In this document: one piece after another, positions 1 through 10,740 of the stretch
How the letters are laid out: each line of letters opens with the position of its first letter
Position numbering within the stretch: the first letter of the stretch is position 1
Source of the DNA: Paulinella micropora
Taxonomy: Eukaryota; Cercozoa; Imbricatea; Euglyphida
Reading direction: 5' to 3'
NCBI GenBank assembly: GCA_009731375.1
Contig: BJOX01000323.1
Span: 27,162 to 91,161, forward strand
DNA: 64,000 nucleotides
Translations under genes and position numbers: made by a program
The notes under the pieces: model-generated
What the model saw: the letters and a program-made list of their open reading frames with translations, nothing else
Databases searched by the model: none
Told to the model about the DNA's origin: nothing

Positions 1-34
1 GCCCCCCCCCCCCCTCCTCCCCCCTTGTCGAGGC

Positions 35-632
35 TCCGGCTGAACGAGTACATTTCTTTTGGGTACTTTCTTGATGACGCTTTTAGCGAAGGCGGCTTGG
101 CGGTCTGTGCATGTGATATGGCTGAAAAAGGCAGCGTTTTCAGGCTTTTCTGGCAATACCACCATTTTCGGCCATATCATTTCAGGCGCACACATACGCA
201 AATTTGGCGACAAATTCTGTGCATAAAAAAAGAAGAGAAAAAGAGAAAGAGAAAAATCCTGTTTGAAAAAAGGGGAGGGGGAACGGAGGGAAGAGGGGAG
301 AGGGAGGGAAGAGGGAAGAAAGAGGGAAGAGGGAAGAGGGGGGGAGGAGAGGGAAGAGGGAGGAAAATCCTCCCCCCTCCCCCCTTTCGTTTGTTTAAAG
401 GGAAAGAGAGAAGGAGGGGGAAGAGAGAGAGGGGCGCCCCCGTTCTCTTCCCCTTTCCCCTTTTTTCCCCCGCTCCCCTTTTTCTCCTCCCCCCCCTTCT
501 CTCCCCCTTATCTTCCCGCATCCCTCCTCCCTCCGAAGGGGGGAGGGAATGCGCAAGACTTGTCATTTCCGCAACAACAAAAAATTTTGGCGCGCGTTTT
601 TTTCCGCGGGAAAACATATGTAACCCCGCGGA
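35..632. repeat. 600 bp host duplication, copy 1
   Basis: This stretch is repeated at 3967-4569 with high identity, in the same orientation. It begins at TCCGGCTGAACGAG and ends at ATGTAACCCCGCGGA. The middle is a long polypurine block (about 240-365) followed by a polypyrimidine block (about 366-540), so the strand can fold back on itself. Open frames through it are low-complexity and I do not call a gene. Satellite units with TTAGTTCTCAGTG cores flank both copies. Confidence 0.8.
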
Positions 633-639
633 AAGAGAC

Positions 640-1085
640 CGGAACGGCCCGTTCATTTGGCGCCAAGAATGTATGAATTTTTTGGTATTAAAGCTCGACA
701 AAGCCTTACACTTGACACTGACAACTAGGAAAAGGGAAGAGGCAGGGAGACGCCAGGAAAGTGCAATTTTTTTAAATAAAAACTCGACAGTCTTACACTT
801 GGCTCTAAAAACTAGGAGAGAGAAAGGGAAGGGAAAGGGCAGAGTGCGCTATGAATGTACAAAAAAAATGTAGTTAAATAAGTCTCGACAAGGGAGAGGA
901 AAACAAAGGAGAGGAAAAGAGGGGGGGGGGGGCGCCAAGGAAGTGCGAAAAGGAATGCGCTGAATTAAAGCTCGACGGTCTTACACTTAGCACTGAGAAC
1001 TAGGAGAGGGAGAGGGAAGGCGCAGGGGAGGGGGGAAGCACGATCTGTCTTTGTCCCCCCCCCCCCCCCCCCCCCCGCCCGGGGC
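640..1085 (-). repeat. host satellite units, minus orientation
   Basis: At least three units (near 670, 780 and 965) carry the same core, reading on the minus strand as a TTCTCAGTGYCAAGTGTAAG block, then a GTCGAG block, then a purine/pyrimidine-rich spacer. The same units occur in the opposite direction from 1100 to 2210 and 3740 to 3966. The tract ends in a C run beside a gap. No gene seen. Confidence 0.65.
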
Positions 1086-1095
1086 NNNNNNNNNN
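1086..1095. other. assembly gap (10 N) after poly-C run
   Basis: Ten N follow a C run at about 1059-1080. Identical 10-N gaps follow C runs at 1918 and 3658, so the break is sequence-dependent rather than random. Confidence 0.95.
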
Positions 1096-1917
1096 GATTC
1101 TTTTATTAATTTTTTTTGTACATTCTTAGCGCGCCCCCACTCCCATGCTTCCCTCTTCCTCTCCTAGCTTTCAGCGCAAGTGTAAGACCGTCGAGTTTTA
1201 ATAAAAAAGCTTTTTTTTGTACCTTCTTGGCGCCCCCCTCCCTCTGCCCCTTCCCTCTCCCGCTCCCCCGTTCTAATATGGGAAGCAAGGCGGATCGTGT
1301 TTTGCCCACCCCTTCCCTTTCCTTCCCTTAGTTTTCAGTGTCAAGTGTAAGACTTTGTCGAGCTTTAATTCAGCGTATTTTACACTTTCTTGGCGCGCCC
1401 CCTTATCTTTCCCGCTCCCTGCTCTCAGACGGGGGATGGAGGGGGGGCGCAAAGACAGATCGTGCTTGCCCCTCTCCCTGCCCCTTGGCTCTCCGTCTCT
1501 TGGTTCTCAGTGCCAAGATTAAAACTTTGTCAGGGATTTTTTTTATTAATTCTTTCTTGTACATTCTTAGCGCGCCCCTACCCTTCCCCTCCCTCTCCCA
1601 CTCCCTGTCTTCTGACCAGCGAGGGCTAAAGAAAGGCTCGGGGGGCCTTGCCTTTCTGTCCCCGAGAGTGCGCCGCCTCATTGGAGAAGTCACTTGTCGT
1701 ATGACTTAGACAGAGTTTGTAGTCGAGACAGGGGGCCCGAGGGGGGTGCCCCCCACTTTTTTTCTTCTTCCCTCCCTCTGAGCCCGCTGAGCCCGGGGGG
1801 CTCAAAGAACAGGGGAAGGGCAAGGGGGGAGGGGAAGAGCGCAGAAGCTACAAAAAAAAAACGCCTCAACTAAGCCCTCCACCATGCCGAGCGCCCCCCC
1901 CCCCCCCCCCCCCCTCC
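1096..1917 (+). repeat. host satellite units, plus orientation
   Basis: Units near 1165, 1325 and 1495 share the order: C/T-rich spacer, CTCAGTGCCAAG-type core, GTCGAG or GTCAGG, T-rich tract, GTACATTCTTAGCGCGCCCC-type tail. From 1620 to 1890 the sequence is less clearly periodic. It ends in a C run at about 1895-1917. No supported gene. Confidence 0.6.
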
Positions 1918-1927
1918 NNNNNNNNNN
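1918..1927. other. assembly gap (10 N) after poly-C run
   Basis: Ten N directly follow about 20 C residues, as at the other small gaps of this region. Confidence 0.95.
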
Positions 1928-2215
1928 TTCTTCCCCCTTTCCTCTCCCGCTCCCTGTTCTCAGACGGGGGATGGGAGAGGGGGCAAAGACAGATCGTGCT
2001 TGCCCCTCTCCCCGCCCCTTCTCTCTTTTCTCTTAGTTCTCAGTGCCAAGATAAAAATCTTGTCAGGGATTTTTTATTGATTTTTTTCTTGTACATTCTT
2101 AGCGCGCCCCTGCCCCTTCCCCTCTTCTTCTCTTAGTTCTCAGCGCCAAGTGTAAGACCGTTAAGCTCTATCAGGGAAAATTCTTTTTCGCACTTTCTTG
2201 GCGCGCCCTCCTGCT
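1928..2215 (+). repeat. host satellite units, plus orientation
   Basis: Two further units of the 1096-1917 family, with cores near 2040 and 2140 and GCGCGCCCC tails near 2102 and 2200. Confidence 0.6.
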
Positions 2216-2496
2216 GGTAAACCTTAGGCACGACCCTCGCCGGCGACACTGCCGATATCTGCGGGGTCTGGCCGGGGCGCGTGTACGAGGCGGCCAGCGT
2301 TACTTGCTTCGTCGCGCGGGGCGCGTACCTGGGGCTGCGGGCGGCGACCACCGCTCTCACACCGGTGCCCGTACTCTTGCTTGCTCGCTCGCTCCCTCTC
2401 TCCGTCTAGCTTGCTGGCGGGGGAGGGCCCGCATCTGCGTGCCCGGTACCACGGAATTAAGGAAAGGAAAGGCTTTTTCGCCGCCAGTCTCTCCCT
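2216..2496. other. GC-rich host sequence, no clear gene
   Basis: A GC-rich non-satellite stretch. It could be a host exon or 5' part of the Sel1 gene beyond the gap, since its composition matches 3218-3595. No domain is recognisable in any frame and the link cannot be tested across 701 N. Confidence 0.35.
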
Positions 2497-2516
2497 TTCC
2501 CCCCCCCCCCCCCCCC

Positions 2517-3217
2517 NNNNNNNNNNNNNNNNNNNNNNNNNNNNNNNNNNNNNNNNNNNNNNNNNNNNNNNNNNNNNNNNNNNNNNNNNNNNNNNNNNNN
2601 NNNNNNNNNNNNNNNNNNNNNNNNNNNNNNNNNNNNNNNNNNNNNNNNNNNNNNNNNNNNNNNNNNNNNNNNNNNNNNNNNNNNNNNNNNNNNNNNNNNN
2701 NNNNNNNNNNNNNNNNNNNNNNNNNNNNNNNNNNNNNNNNNNNNNNNNNNNNNNNNNNNNNNNNNNNNNNNNNNNNNNNNNNNNNNNNNNNNNNNNNNNN
2801 NNNNNNNNNNNNNNNNNNNNNNNNNNNNNNNNNNNNNNNNNNNNNNNNNNNNNNNNNNNNNNNNNNNNNNNNNNNNNNNNNNNNNNNNNNNNNNNNNNNN
2901 NNNNNNNNNNNNNNNNNNNNNNNNNNNNNNNNNNNNNNNNNNNNNNNNNNNNNNNNNNNNNNNNNNNNNNNNNNNNNNNNNNNNNNNNNNNNNNNNNNNN
3001 NNNNNNNNNNNNNNNNNNNNNNNNNNNNNNNNNNNNNNNNNNNNNNNNNNNNNNNNNNNNNNNNNNNNNNNNNNNNNNNNNNNNNNNNNNNNNNNNNNNN
3101 NNNNNNNNNNNNNNNNNNNNNNNNNNNNNNNNNNNNNNNNNNNNNNNNNNNNNNNNNNNNNNNNNNNNNNNNNNNNNNNNNNNNNNNNNNNNNNNNNNNN
3201 NNNNNNNNNNNNNNNNN
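2517..3217. other. assembly gap (701 N)
   Basis: The gap starts right after a C run at about 2500-2516 and hides the upstream part of the Sel1 gene. Confidence 0.95.
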
Positions 3218-3595
3218 GACGCCCGCTACCAGTGCCACCTTGGGCTCTGCTACTCGCAAGGCGCGGGCGTGGCCCAGGACTTTATCCTAGCAGCGCAGTG
3301 GTATACGCGGGCGGCTGCGCAGGGCCACGCGGGCGCTCAGTTCCTGCTGGGTGCTTGTTACAAAAGGGGCAGGGGCGTGACACAAGACACTGCCCAGGCA
3401 ATGGAGTTGTACAGACGAGCGGCTTCACAGAACGACACCAACGCCCTGCGGATGCTGGGTATACTGTATTATTTTGGCGACGACGGGGTGGCCAAGGACC
3501 GCGCCACGGCCAAGGAGTTCTTCACGCGAGCGGCCGCGCAGGGCGACGCCGGAGCCTTGTGGTGGCTTGCTAGGAAGGGCATGCCCTCGAGCTAG
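3218..3595 (+). CDS. Sel1-like repeat protein, 3' end (host)
   Basis: The frame leaves the gap and runs 125 residues to a TAG. It contains three Sel1-like (TPR-type, about 36 residue) repeats with the family signature: LGxCYxxGxGVxxD, then A, then WYxRAAAQG or variants (WYTRAAAQGHAGAQ, LYRRAASQND, FFTRAAAQGDAGA). Such proteins form alpha-alpha solenoids used as protein-binding scaffolds. The start is lost in the gap, so full length, location and any fused domain are unknown. Codons are GC-rich, unlike the AT-rich viral genes, which marks this as a host gene. A poly-C run starts one base after the stop. Confidence 0.8.
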   Translation, partial: DARYQCHLGLCYSQGAGVAQDFILAAQWYTRAAAQGHAGAQFLLGACYKRGRGVTQDTAQAMELYRRAASQNDTNALRMLGILYYFGDDGVAKDRATAKEFFTRAAAQGDAGALWWLARKGMPSS

Positions 3596-3596
3596 C

Positions 3597-3657
<61 letters not shown>

Positions 3658-3667
3658 NNNNNNNNNN
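3596..3667. other. 60 bp poly-C tract plus 10-N gap
   Basis: About 60 consecutive C (3597-3657) run into a 10-N gap (3658-3667), immediately after the Sel1 stop codon. Such a tract can form an i-motif/G-quadruplex and probably stopped sequencing or was collapsed. Confidence 0.9.
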
Positions 3668-3966
3668 CCGCAGGATCTCGTCAGACTGGGAGGGGGGGTG
3701 TGGACTAAGACAATGTGTGCTCTCCCTCTCCCCCTCCCCCGTCCCTCTCCCTCTCTTAGTTTTCAGTGTCAAGTGTAAGATTTTTTTGAGTTTTAATTAA
3801 AAAGACTTTTTTTGCAGTTCTTGGCGCCCCACTCGCCATGCTTCCTTCCTCTCTCCCTCTTCTATTTCTCAGTGTCAAGTATAGAATTTTGTCGAGCTTT
3901 AATAAGAAAAATCGCACTTCCTTGCCCCCCCCTTCCCCTTCCCTCTTTCTCTATTAGTTCTCAGTG
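3668..3966 (+). repeat. host satellite units, plus orientation
   Basis: Three more cores of the TTAGTTYTCAGTGTC type, near 3758, 3868 and 3955. The last one abuts the second 600 bp duplicate. No gene. Confidence 0.6.
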
Positions 3967-4569
3967 TCCGGCTAAACGAGTACATTTCTTTTGGGTACTT
4001 TCTTGATGGCGCTTTTAGCGAGGGGGGCTTGGCGGTCTGTGCATGTGATATGGCTGAAAAAGGCAGCGTTTCCAGGCTTTTCTGGCAATACTGCCCTTTT
4101 CGGCCATATCATTTCAGGCGCACACATACGCAAATTCGGCGACAAATTCTGTGCATAAAAAAGAAGAGAAAAAGAGACAGAGAAAAATCCTGTTTACAAA
4201 AAAAGGGGGAGGGGGAACGGAGGGAAGAGGGGAGAGGGAGGGAAGAGGGAAGAAAGAGGGAAGAGGGAGGAGAAAAGGAAGAGGGAGGAAAACCCTCTCC
4301 TCCCCCATCCCCCTTTCGTTTGTTTAAAGGGAAAGAGAGAAGGAGGGGGGAGAGAGAGAGGGGCGCCCCCGTTCTCTTCCCTTCCCCCTTTTTCCCCCCG
4401 CTCCCCTTTTTCTCCCCCCCCCCCTCCCCTTTCTCTCCCCCTTTCCCTTATCTTCCCGCTCCCTCCTCCCTCCGAAGGGGGGAGGAAGTGCGCAAGACTT
4501 GTCATTTGCGCAACAACAAAAAATTTTGGCGCGCGTTTTTCCACGGGAATACATATGTAACCCCGCGGA
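3967..4569. repeat. 600 bp host duplication, copy 2
   Basis: Second copy of 35-632, same orientation, with the same purine block (about 4200-4295) and pyrimidine block (4296-4480). Differences are mostly single bases and length changes in the low-complexity part. About 30 bases after its end begins the broken edge of viral element E1. Confidence 0.8.
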
Positions 4570-4655
4570 TTTTAATTCGGTGTCAAGTCTTCTGTCTCTA
4601 TGACTGGCGGTGGTGGGTGTAATCTAGGGGGAATTGTAAGTGTTTTTTTTTGGGA

Positions 4656-7600
4656 TTACGGAGGAAATACAACTGCTCGGATTTCTGCTAATTGGTTTGC
4701 TTGGTCTTGAAGTATATTAAGTAAAATTTTATTTTCTTTTTCTAAATTAACTACTTTTTCTGATAATTGTTGAATGGCCTTAATTACTGGTGCTATAAAA
4801 TCTGGATAAGCAATAGTATAACAATAATCGCCAGTATCAACCATTTTGACATCTTGTGGCTTGATACATTCTCCTTTCAATTCACATTCTGCTCTTTGCT
4901 TCTCACAGGGAACCATAACAGGGTTTTTAGATAATCCAGCAAAGTCTGGCATATTTAATTCTTGTAATATGTCATCTAATTCCTGTGCTATCATACCCAT
5001 TCTAAGAGGTGTAGTGTTTTCAATCATACGAAAGCAGACTGGATTTAACTTATTAATCAATTTTAAACCAGGACATTCTTTAATCTCTGTTTTTAATCTT
5101 CTATCGGAAGAAACATAAACATTTAGCGGAACGACTAATTGACCATTGTCTCCTCTTAATGATATTTTACAAACATTTGAATTATTTTCCCATATAAAAC
5201 CATTAGTAGAACCATTGGGAACTCTAAATTTAATAGCGTGAGATGAAAAATCGCCAGTTATTGAAGCAGGTGCTACTTTTTCATCCAGTGCTTTACCCGA
5301 CCCAGAACTCGCCATATAAATTCCCCAATTTGTATCGCCAGTGTCCCACATAAAAATTCCATTATTTCTTCCTCCATCTACTTGATTTTGTATTGATAAC
5401 CTACTTCCTTTATCTGCTACTAACATAGCACTAGTATAAAAATTACTCTGAGCAATTAATGAGCCACTTCCTTTCGCATAAAATTTTAAATTTTGATTTC
5501 CATCGCTTCCAGCCGCATATATTGAATTATAACCAAATCCTACCCCCTGAGTGCCGTTGCTATGCCTGAATTCAACGCCCCCAGAAGCCTGACCAAGACC
5601 TGCCGTGACATATAAACCAACTGGTGAAGCGTGGGACCCGCTCCGTGCTTCCCCCCTTATGTCTGTCGTGCTATTAACAACGGATATCCCCGCATTAGCC
5701 GTAATTAATCCACTGGTCGTTAATGCGGTTCCCGATACCCCAGCATTAGCCGTAATTAATCCGGTAGCCATTAATGTGGTTCCCGTTACCCCAGCATTAG
5801 CCGTAATTAATCCGCTTGCTGTTATGGTTCCAGTAGCCGTTATGGCTCCGCTCGTTGTTAATGAGTAGCCTGAAATATTTCTAACATTCGTTATATCATA
5901 ATTAAACGTCTCATAATCAAAATACAAACTTGCTATACGGGGTTGGCTTCTAAATGAAGTTCCACCACTTCCCGTCTTATTCACGATAAATATGATATAT
6001 CTCGCATTAACATTTGAAGCGGGTGTATACGTCTTCGTTGTTTGTGAAGCCCAAGCCTCTCCGCTCCTGCTATCCCATAATGTATATGTAATATTGTCTG
6101 TGCTTGTTCCTACATACCAAATGCTCGGGGTAGTTTCAATGAAATTCGCGGAAGAAGACCGCACATAATATGTTTTTATCTTGTATATCGCTCCTAAATC
6201 TATTTTTATATATTCGCCAGTGTATGGTGTTCCTCCCCACGTATTTGTGGTTGCGGGAGTTCTTTGATATACTCCCGTTGTGTCATTTTAGTATATAGCA
6301 GTGCTCCAATAATCGTTTTGATTAGAATTAAAAGCATAATAAGCTGGAAAATATTCATCCGAAGCAGAAGCAACAAAACCACCTGAATTGTTAGTTGTCA
6401 TAGTCTGCGGGGCTGAGTATAAAGTAAAAGCAGAAGCCCCATATTTTACATCGCCCGTCATTGTTCCACCTGATAAAGCAAGAAAAGCCAATGACCCAGT
6501 GGAATTTACCCACTTTGTGCCGTTGTATGATAGTAATTGACCGTTTGCGGGTGTCGATATTATTACATCACTCAAAGCAACTATTGATTTAGTTCCTAGC
6601 CGTGTGTCAAAGTCTGTATTAGCCCTTGCGGTGGTGTAATATAGATTAGTGCCTTCTGCTAAGTTAGTTGTTGATTTAGTGGCTAGTCGTGTGTCAAAAT
6701 TTGAATTATCCCGTGCGGTTGTGAACTATAAATTGGTGCTTCTGCTAAGTTGGTTGTGCTCTTAGTCGCTAATTGAGTGTCAAATCTCGCATTAATATAG
6801 TAAAGGTTTGTCCCCTCTGCTAAGTTGGTGGTGCTCTTGGTCGCTAATTGTGTATCAAATCTCGCATTGGTGTAATATAAATTAGTGCTCTCTGCTAAGT
6901 TAGTAGTTGATTTAGTCGCTAATTGTGTATCAAATCTCGCATTGGTATAATAAAGGTTCGTCCCCTCGGCTAAGTTATTAGTTGATTTAGTCGCCAGCCG
7001 TGTGTCAAAGTCTGTATTAGCCCTTGCGGTGGTGTAATATAGATTAGTTCCCTCTGCTAAGTTATTGGTTGATTTTGTTCCTAGCCGTGTATCAAAGTCT
7101 GTATTCGCCCTCGCAGTTGTGTAATATAAATTAGTGCCTTCTGCTAAGTTATTAGTTAATTTCGTTCCTAGCCGTGTATCAAAGTCTGTATTCGCCCTTG
7201 CTGTGGTATAGTATAGATTAGTTCCTTCTTTTAAGTCTGCGGTTGATTTAGTGCCTAGCCGTGTGTCAAAGTCCGGATTAGCCCTTGCGGTGGTATAGTA
7301 TAAATTGGTTCCCTCTTTTAAATCTGCAGTTGATTTAGTGCCTAGCAGTGTGTCAAAGTCCGTATTCGCCCTTGCTGTGGTATAGTATAAATTGGTTCCC
7401 TCTTTTAAGCCTGCGGTTGATTTAGCAGAAAATCTTGTGTCAAATCTCGCATTCGTGTAATAAAGGTTTGTTTCCTCTGTCAAGGTAGTAGTTGATTTAG
7501 TTGCGAGCCGTGTGTCAAAAGCATCATCAAATGTCGCGGTGGTTATGATTGAAGAAACCGATATCGTATTTAGTAAATTAACTCCCGTTATCGCCCATAC

Positions 7601-8132
7601 TAATATTCACGAACTCATCAACATTTATCGGAAAGGTTTTATTTACCCAGCTTATTGAATTATATGTTAGATAACTATTCATAGCAATTGGTGCGGTTAT
7701 AACCACATCGGAGAGTGTATCAATTGACCCTGAATATGTATTCCTCCATTTTCCATCAACATCGTTATATGTTAAGTATTGACCGACCGCTTGTGCTGAT
7801 ATGTTTGTGTCTATCAAATTATAAAGGCTGGTTTGATGGGGGGTGGATGTATTAGAGCGGTGTTGAGTTGAGGCTTTAACCTCGTCGTTGTCCCTAACTC
7901 GTTGCTCGGTGTAGTATAAATTTTTTCCTTCGTTGATGTCTGATGTTGATTTGGTAGATAACCTCGCATCAAATCGTCCGTCGGTAAAATAAAGATTTAC
8001 GGGGTCAGCATCTTCTGGCACCCTATCAGTGTTTAAACCTGTAATATTAGTGTTCGTTAAGTCTAAGTTTGCGATTGATAGGCTATCTGTGGAAATTTCA
8101 TTAAGGCCTAAAAGCGACTTATATTGTGACAT
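4656..8132 (-). pseudogene. fiber/receptor-binding protein with S74-type tip (E1)
   Basis: Long virion fiber, about 1,150 residues if continuous. It starts with MSQYKSLLGLNEIST, shared with E2 and E3. Next comes an array of about eleven units of roughly 25 residues built on LAEGTNLYYTxAR...FDTRLxTK, then a beta-structured region, then a C-terminal S74-type intramolecular chaperone: SSDRRLK (the Ser-Lys pair expected to drive self-cleavage) and a coiled coil ending VVFPP. Breaks: an 11-nt deletion near 7590, a 1-nt shift near 6728, and TAA at 6288-6290. The tip has the ECPGLKLINKLNP form also found in E3, not that of E2. Likely role: host cell attachment. The frames downstream of each break remain long, so decay is recent. 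Confidence 0.85.
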
Positions 8133-8201
8133 TGTATATATATTGGATAATAATTAATCCGAATAAATTTTTTTTGGTTAGATATACAACCGAAACAAAC
8201 G

Positions 8202-8723
8202 ATGCCGAGAGGTAATAGGGAGATTGCGATAAAGAACCTTGAAAAAGCTACCGTAATGAAGAAACAGTATGCGAGGCAGAGAAAGATTGAGAGAGCGAAG
8301 GAACTACTTGCTGAGGAAGAGGCTAAGAATGTGAAAGAAATGACAGCGGATGAAAAGATGGAACACATTACTAAGAAGCAGTTGGCTAAGGATATGATTG
8401 ATGGTAGGGATGGCGAGAAAAGCGAGGAAAGCAGTGAAAGCGATGAAGAGGTTGAACACGACTTTGTAGATATTGTTGCGCGACGGGTTGCTGGTATGAA
8501 ATTGAAGACTAAACAGAAAAAAAAGAAAGTGGTAAAAAAGTAACTGCCTGAATTAGAAGAGAGCGAGGACAGCGAAAGTGAAAGTGAGGAAGGAGAGGAA
8601 GAGCCCAAGCCTAAGAAGGGTAAAGGTAAGAAATCAAACATATCAGTTAATGTTTACAATCAACAACCCGAGAAACCAAAAAAAGAAAACAATGATACAT
8701 CTAAAATTTTTCTCAAGTTCTAA
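8202..8723 (+). pseudogene. charged acidic/basic protein (E1)
   Basis: Homologous to 20506-21093 in E2 and 43857-44357 in E3. It opens with MPRGNREIAIKNLEKA, is rich in Lys, Arg and Glu, has a central acidic serine cluster (EESSESDEEVEHD) and a Lys-rich end near GKGKKSNISVNVYNQQ. An in-frame TAA at 8541-8543 cuts it to 113 residues; the frame then continues to 8723. It is divergent from the fiber gene, with about 70 bp between starts. The function is not recognised. Charge pattern and position fit a nucleic-acid-binding or core protein, but that is inference. Confidence 0.6.
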
Positions 8724-8759
8724 TATAAAAACCTACCATTAGATGGTCGTTTACACATT

Positions 8760-8930
8760 ATGGACTATCTATATAATCGTTTTGAGTATGACTTCAATAG
8801 CTGTTATGTGTGTGGATTGAGCTTGTGCTTAGCAAACAGACAGATTACTGCGATTGACGATACATTCGACCGATTTTATACTTATGAGTTTTGTTCTTAT
8901 TATTGTTTTGAAATAGAAAAAGAAGAATGA
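8760..8930 (+). CDS. small Cys-rich (putative zinc-binding) protein (E1)
   Basis: A 56 residue frame starting MDYLYNRFEYDFNSCYVCGL. It has two cysteine pairs, CYVCGL near the start and FCSYYCFE near the end, spaced as in small treble-clef/zinc-ribbon proteins, and ends in a charged EIEKEE. E2 (20349-20522) and E3 (43603-43812) carry homologues with the same cysteines, so it is a real conserved gene although short. It lies between the basic protein and integrase in all three elements. E1 has the only uninterrupted copy. Role unknown; a transcription or DNA-binding adaptor is possible. Confidence 0.6.
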   Translation: MDYLYNRFEYDFNSCYVCGLSLCLANRQITAIDDTFDRFYTYEFCSYYCFEIEKEE

Positions 8931-8970
8931 TTAATATATAAGGATAAAGCATTAGGTGTGATAAAGTATT

Positions 8971-8996
8971 AGAACCTTCACCAAAAAAGGGAGGTA
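8971..8996 (+). repeat. reduced palindromic module before integrase (E1)
   Basis: GAACC, then TTCACCAAAA, then GGGAGGT ends one base before the integrase ATG. It is the leader module seen in full at 27331, 34893 and 50034, here lacking the internal T/A stem. Confidence 0.65.
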
Positions 8997-9991
8997 ATGG
9001 ACCACAAACATAGCAATCCACAAAATACTGAAACCGGAGGTGCGGAGGCGGAGTCTCTGCGGGTTGAGGATGAAAGAAAGGAACAACAAGCACTTGAAAT
9101 TCATTACCAAAAAATATTGCCAACAGATAAATGGAATACGATATGGGCGGACAAACCACTTAAACAAGTATTTGTAGATTTGGCGAATATGTCAAAACTT
9201 AAAGACAAGAAAGGAAATAAGGGGTATTCTTGGTTGCTTTTCTTGATAGATTGTCATAGTAGATTTTTAATAATTAAACCACTTAAAAATAAAACGGAGA
9301 AAGAAGTTTATTTAGATTTGAAATCAATACCATACACTCCCGAGAGCATTACAACTGACAGCGGAAATGAATATAAAGGAGCAGTTAAAGATTATTTCAG
9401 AGAAAACAATATTGACCATCGGACGGTTGAAGTCGGCGACCATCGTGCTCTTGCGATAGTTGACCGTGTAATAAGGACTATAAGACGGTGGCTTGACATT
9501 TTATTTGAAACTAACGGAAACTTTGACTGGCTTTCTTGGATTGATGATATGGTAGATGCTTATAATATGCGGTTTCATAGAACAATTCAAGCCCGACCGA
9601 TTGATGTATTTAAGGGTGTTAATAAAAATAAACAACGAATTTAACGGGATGGTCTAATTGACGAATTCGAAAAAGGCGATAGGGTGCGAAAGGAATTAAA
9701 AAGGAATTTATTTTCCAAAGGGGGCAGACAATACAGTAAGCAGATATTCACCGTAGTGGGTCGTTCCGGTTTCAAATTAATTCTCAATTCTGATGAACTA
9801 GTCAGTCCTCGTGAATTATTAAAGACTAAGTTCAACAAACCAGCCGACGAAGAAAACAAATTAACGAACAAGTCAAAGAAATAACTAAAGAAAAGAAAAC
9901 AGAAGAGTTATTAAACCGTGAAGACATACAACCGGAGAATGTCAGGACTAGTCGGAGAGAAAGAAAAGTAAAAGTAATATCAGATTTATAA
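8997..9991 (+). pseudogene. retroviral-type (rve) integrase (E1)
   Basis: Polinton integrase that would cut and join the element ends into host DNA. Catalytic core features: VFVDLANMS (first Asp), ITTDSGNEYKGA (second Asp), and ALAIVDRVIRTIRRW, where the usual catalytic Glu is Asp. The tail holds a VRKELKRNLFSKGG motif and RELLKTKF, typical of the integrase C-terminal region. No HHCC zinc finger is visible. Breaks: TAA at 9642-9644 in place of a Gln codon in E3, and a frameshift near 9858. An in-frame palindrome (9042-9060) adds residues GGAEAESLR near the N-terminus that E2 and E3 lack. Confidence 0.9.
9042..9060 (+). repeat. GC palindrome inside integrase frame (E1)
   Basis: GCGGAGGCGGAGTCTCTGC: stem GCGGAG/CTCTGC around a 7-base loop. 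It is in frame with the integrase and absent from the E2 and E3 integrases at that point. Confidence 0.75.
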
Positions 9992-9995
9992 TTTA

Positions 9996-10440
9996 TTAGA
10001 TAAAGCGGACTGGAAGTATCCAGACTATATCGCTGGTTCTCGCCTTCAACGCCCTGCTGATGGCTGTAATGGAATTAAAAATAATCATCTCGTTTTCTGC
10101 CCCGATACAGACAAGAAAATATTGTTTGTATTTTGGTTTGTCGATTGCGGTGCTCACATCTACGTGTGCGAAATAGAAATCCTCAGTTTTTACTTCTCTA
10201 CCCTAGATAATTTCACGCATTTCCCCCAACTCGCGATAAGTTTCAACATACTTGTTTGACTTAACAAAATTTCTTGAAATTCGGCGAAAAGAAATGTTCG
10301 ATACCTTGATAAGAGTCCCACCCGCGAGGAAAAGCAGCGATTGGAGTTTCCGCTGGGGCTGGGATGGCTGGAGCAGGGTCGGCAGGAGCAGGGTTAGCCT
10401 CCAGCTTGGCCTCGCCAAAAATGTCCGCCAACTGATCCAT
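9996..10440 (-). pseudogene. PA-rich protein, homologue of E3 41171-41662 (E1)
   Basis: Starts MDQLADIFGEAKL, followed by a Pro-Ala rich spacer, and ends with the conserved stretch EMIIFNSITAISR and VWILPV. E3 has DELIIFNSITAIHR and KWILPIN at the same places. Internal frameshift and a TAG near 10205 break it. Convergent with the integrase, whose stop is 5 bp away. No known family is recognised. Conservation of the C-terminal part in two elements supports a real ancestral gene. Confidence 0.55.
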
Positions 10441-10544
10441 CCCCACTTCTTGACTTGGGAGATTTTGGGAGACTGACAAAAATTCTTTTTTCTTGGCACG
10501 TGATTTAGGTTTGGGTTGTCAGTTTTTTTAGCAATTTCCTTTTT

Positions 10545-10730
10545 TTATTTCGGGGACCAAAGGGCCGAAATGGTCATTGCGATAATTTTTATCGTAAATT
10601 GCGGGCGAAAATGGCGTTTTTCTATTTTTCTCCCCAAACCCCAAGATTTTTTGGTGTGGTTTTTGCTTTTTTTTCGTTCCCCGGTTTCCTTGCTTTTTTG
10701 GGACCTCACTCGTAAACAATAAACCCTCAT
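10545..10730 (-). CDS. small basic ORF, divergent from coiled-coil gene (E1)
   Basis: 61 residues starting MRVYCLRVRS, strongly basic, ending TISALWSPK. The E3 counterpart (40876-41063) keeps both ends but is shifted. Its ATG lies 10 bp from the divergent ATG of 10741-11217. It may be a real small gene or just conserved promoter DNA read as protein; I cannot decide from two copies. Confidence 0.3.
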   Translation of the reverse strand: MRVYCLRVRSQKSKETGERKKSKNHTKKSWGLGRKIEKRHFRPQFTIKIIAMTISALWSPK

Positions 10731-10740
10731 ATTATATATT

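Noticed and set aside
25-873. Overlapping frames of 137-282 residues at the left edge
   Set aside because: They come from Arg/Gly/Lys and Pro/Leu/Ser-rich low-complexity DNA open on both strands.
2304-3595. Long frames across the 701-N gap
   Set aside because: The N run provides no stops; only the Sel1 part after 3218 is supported.
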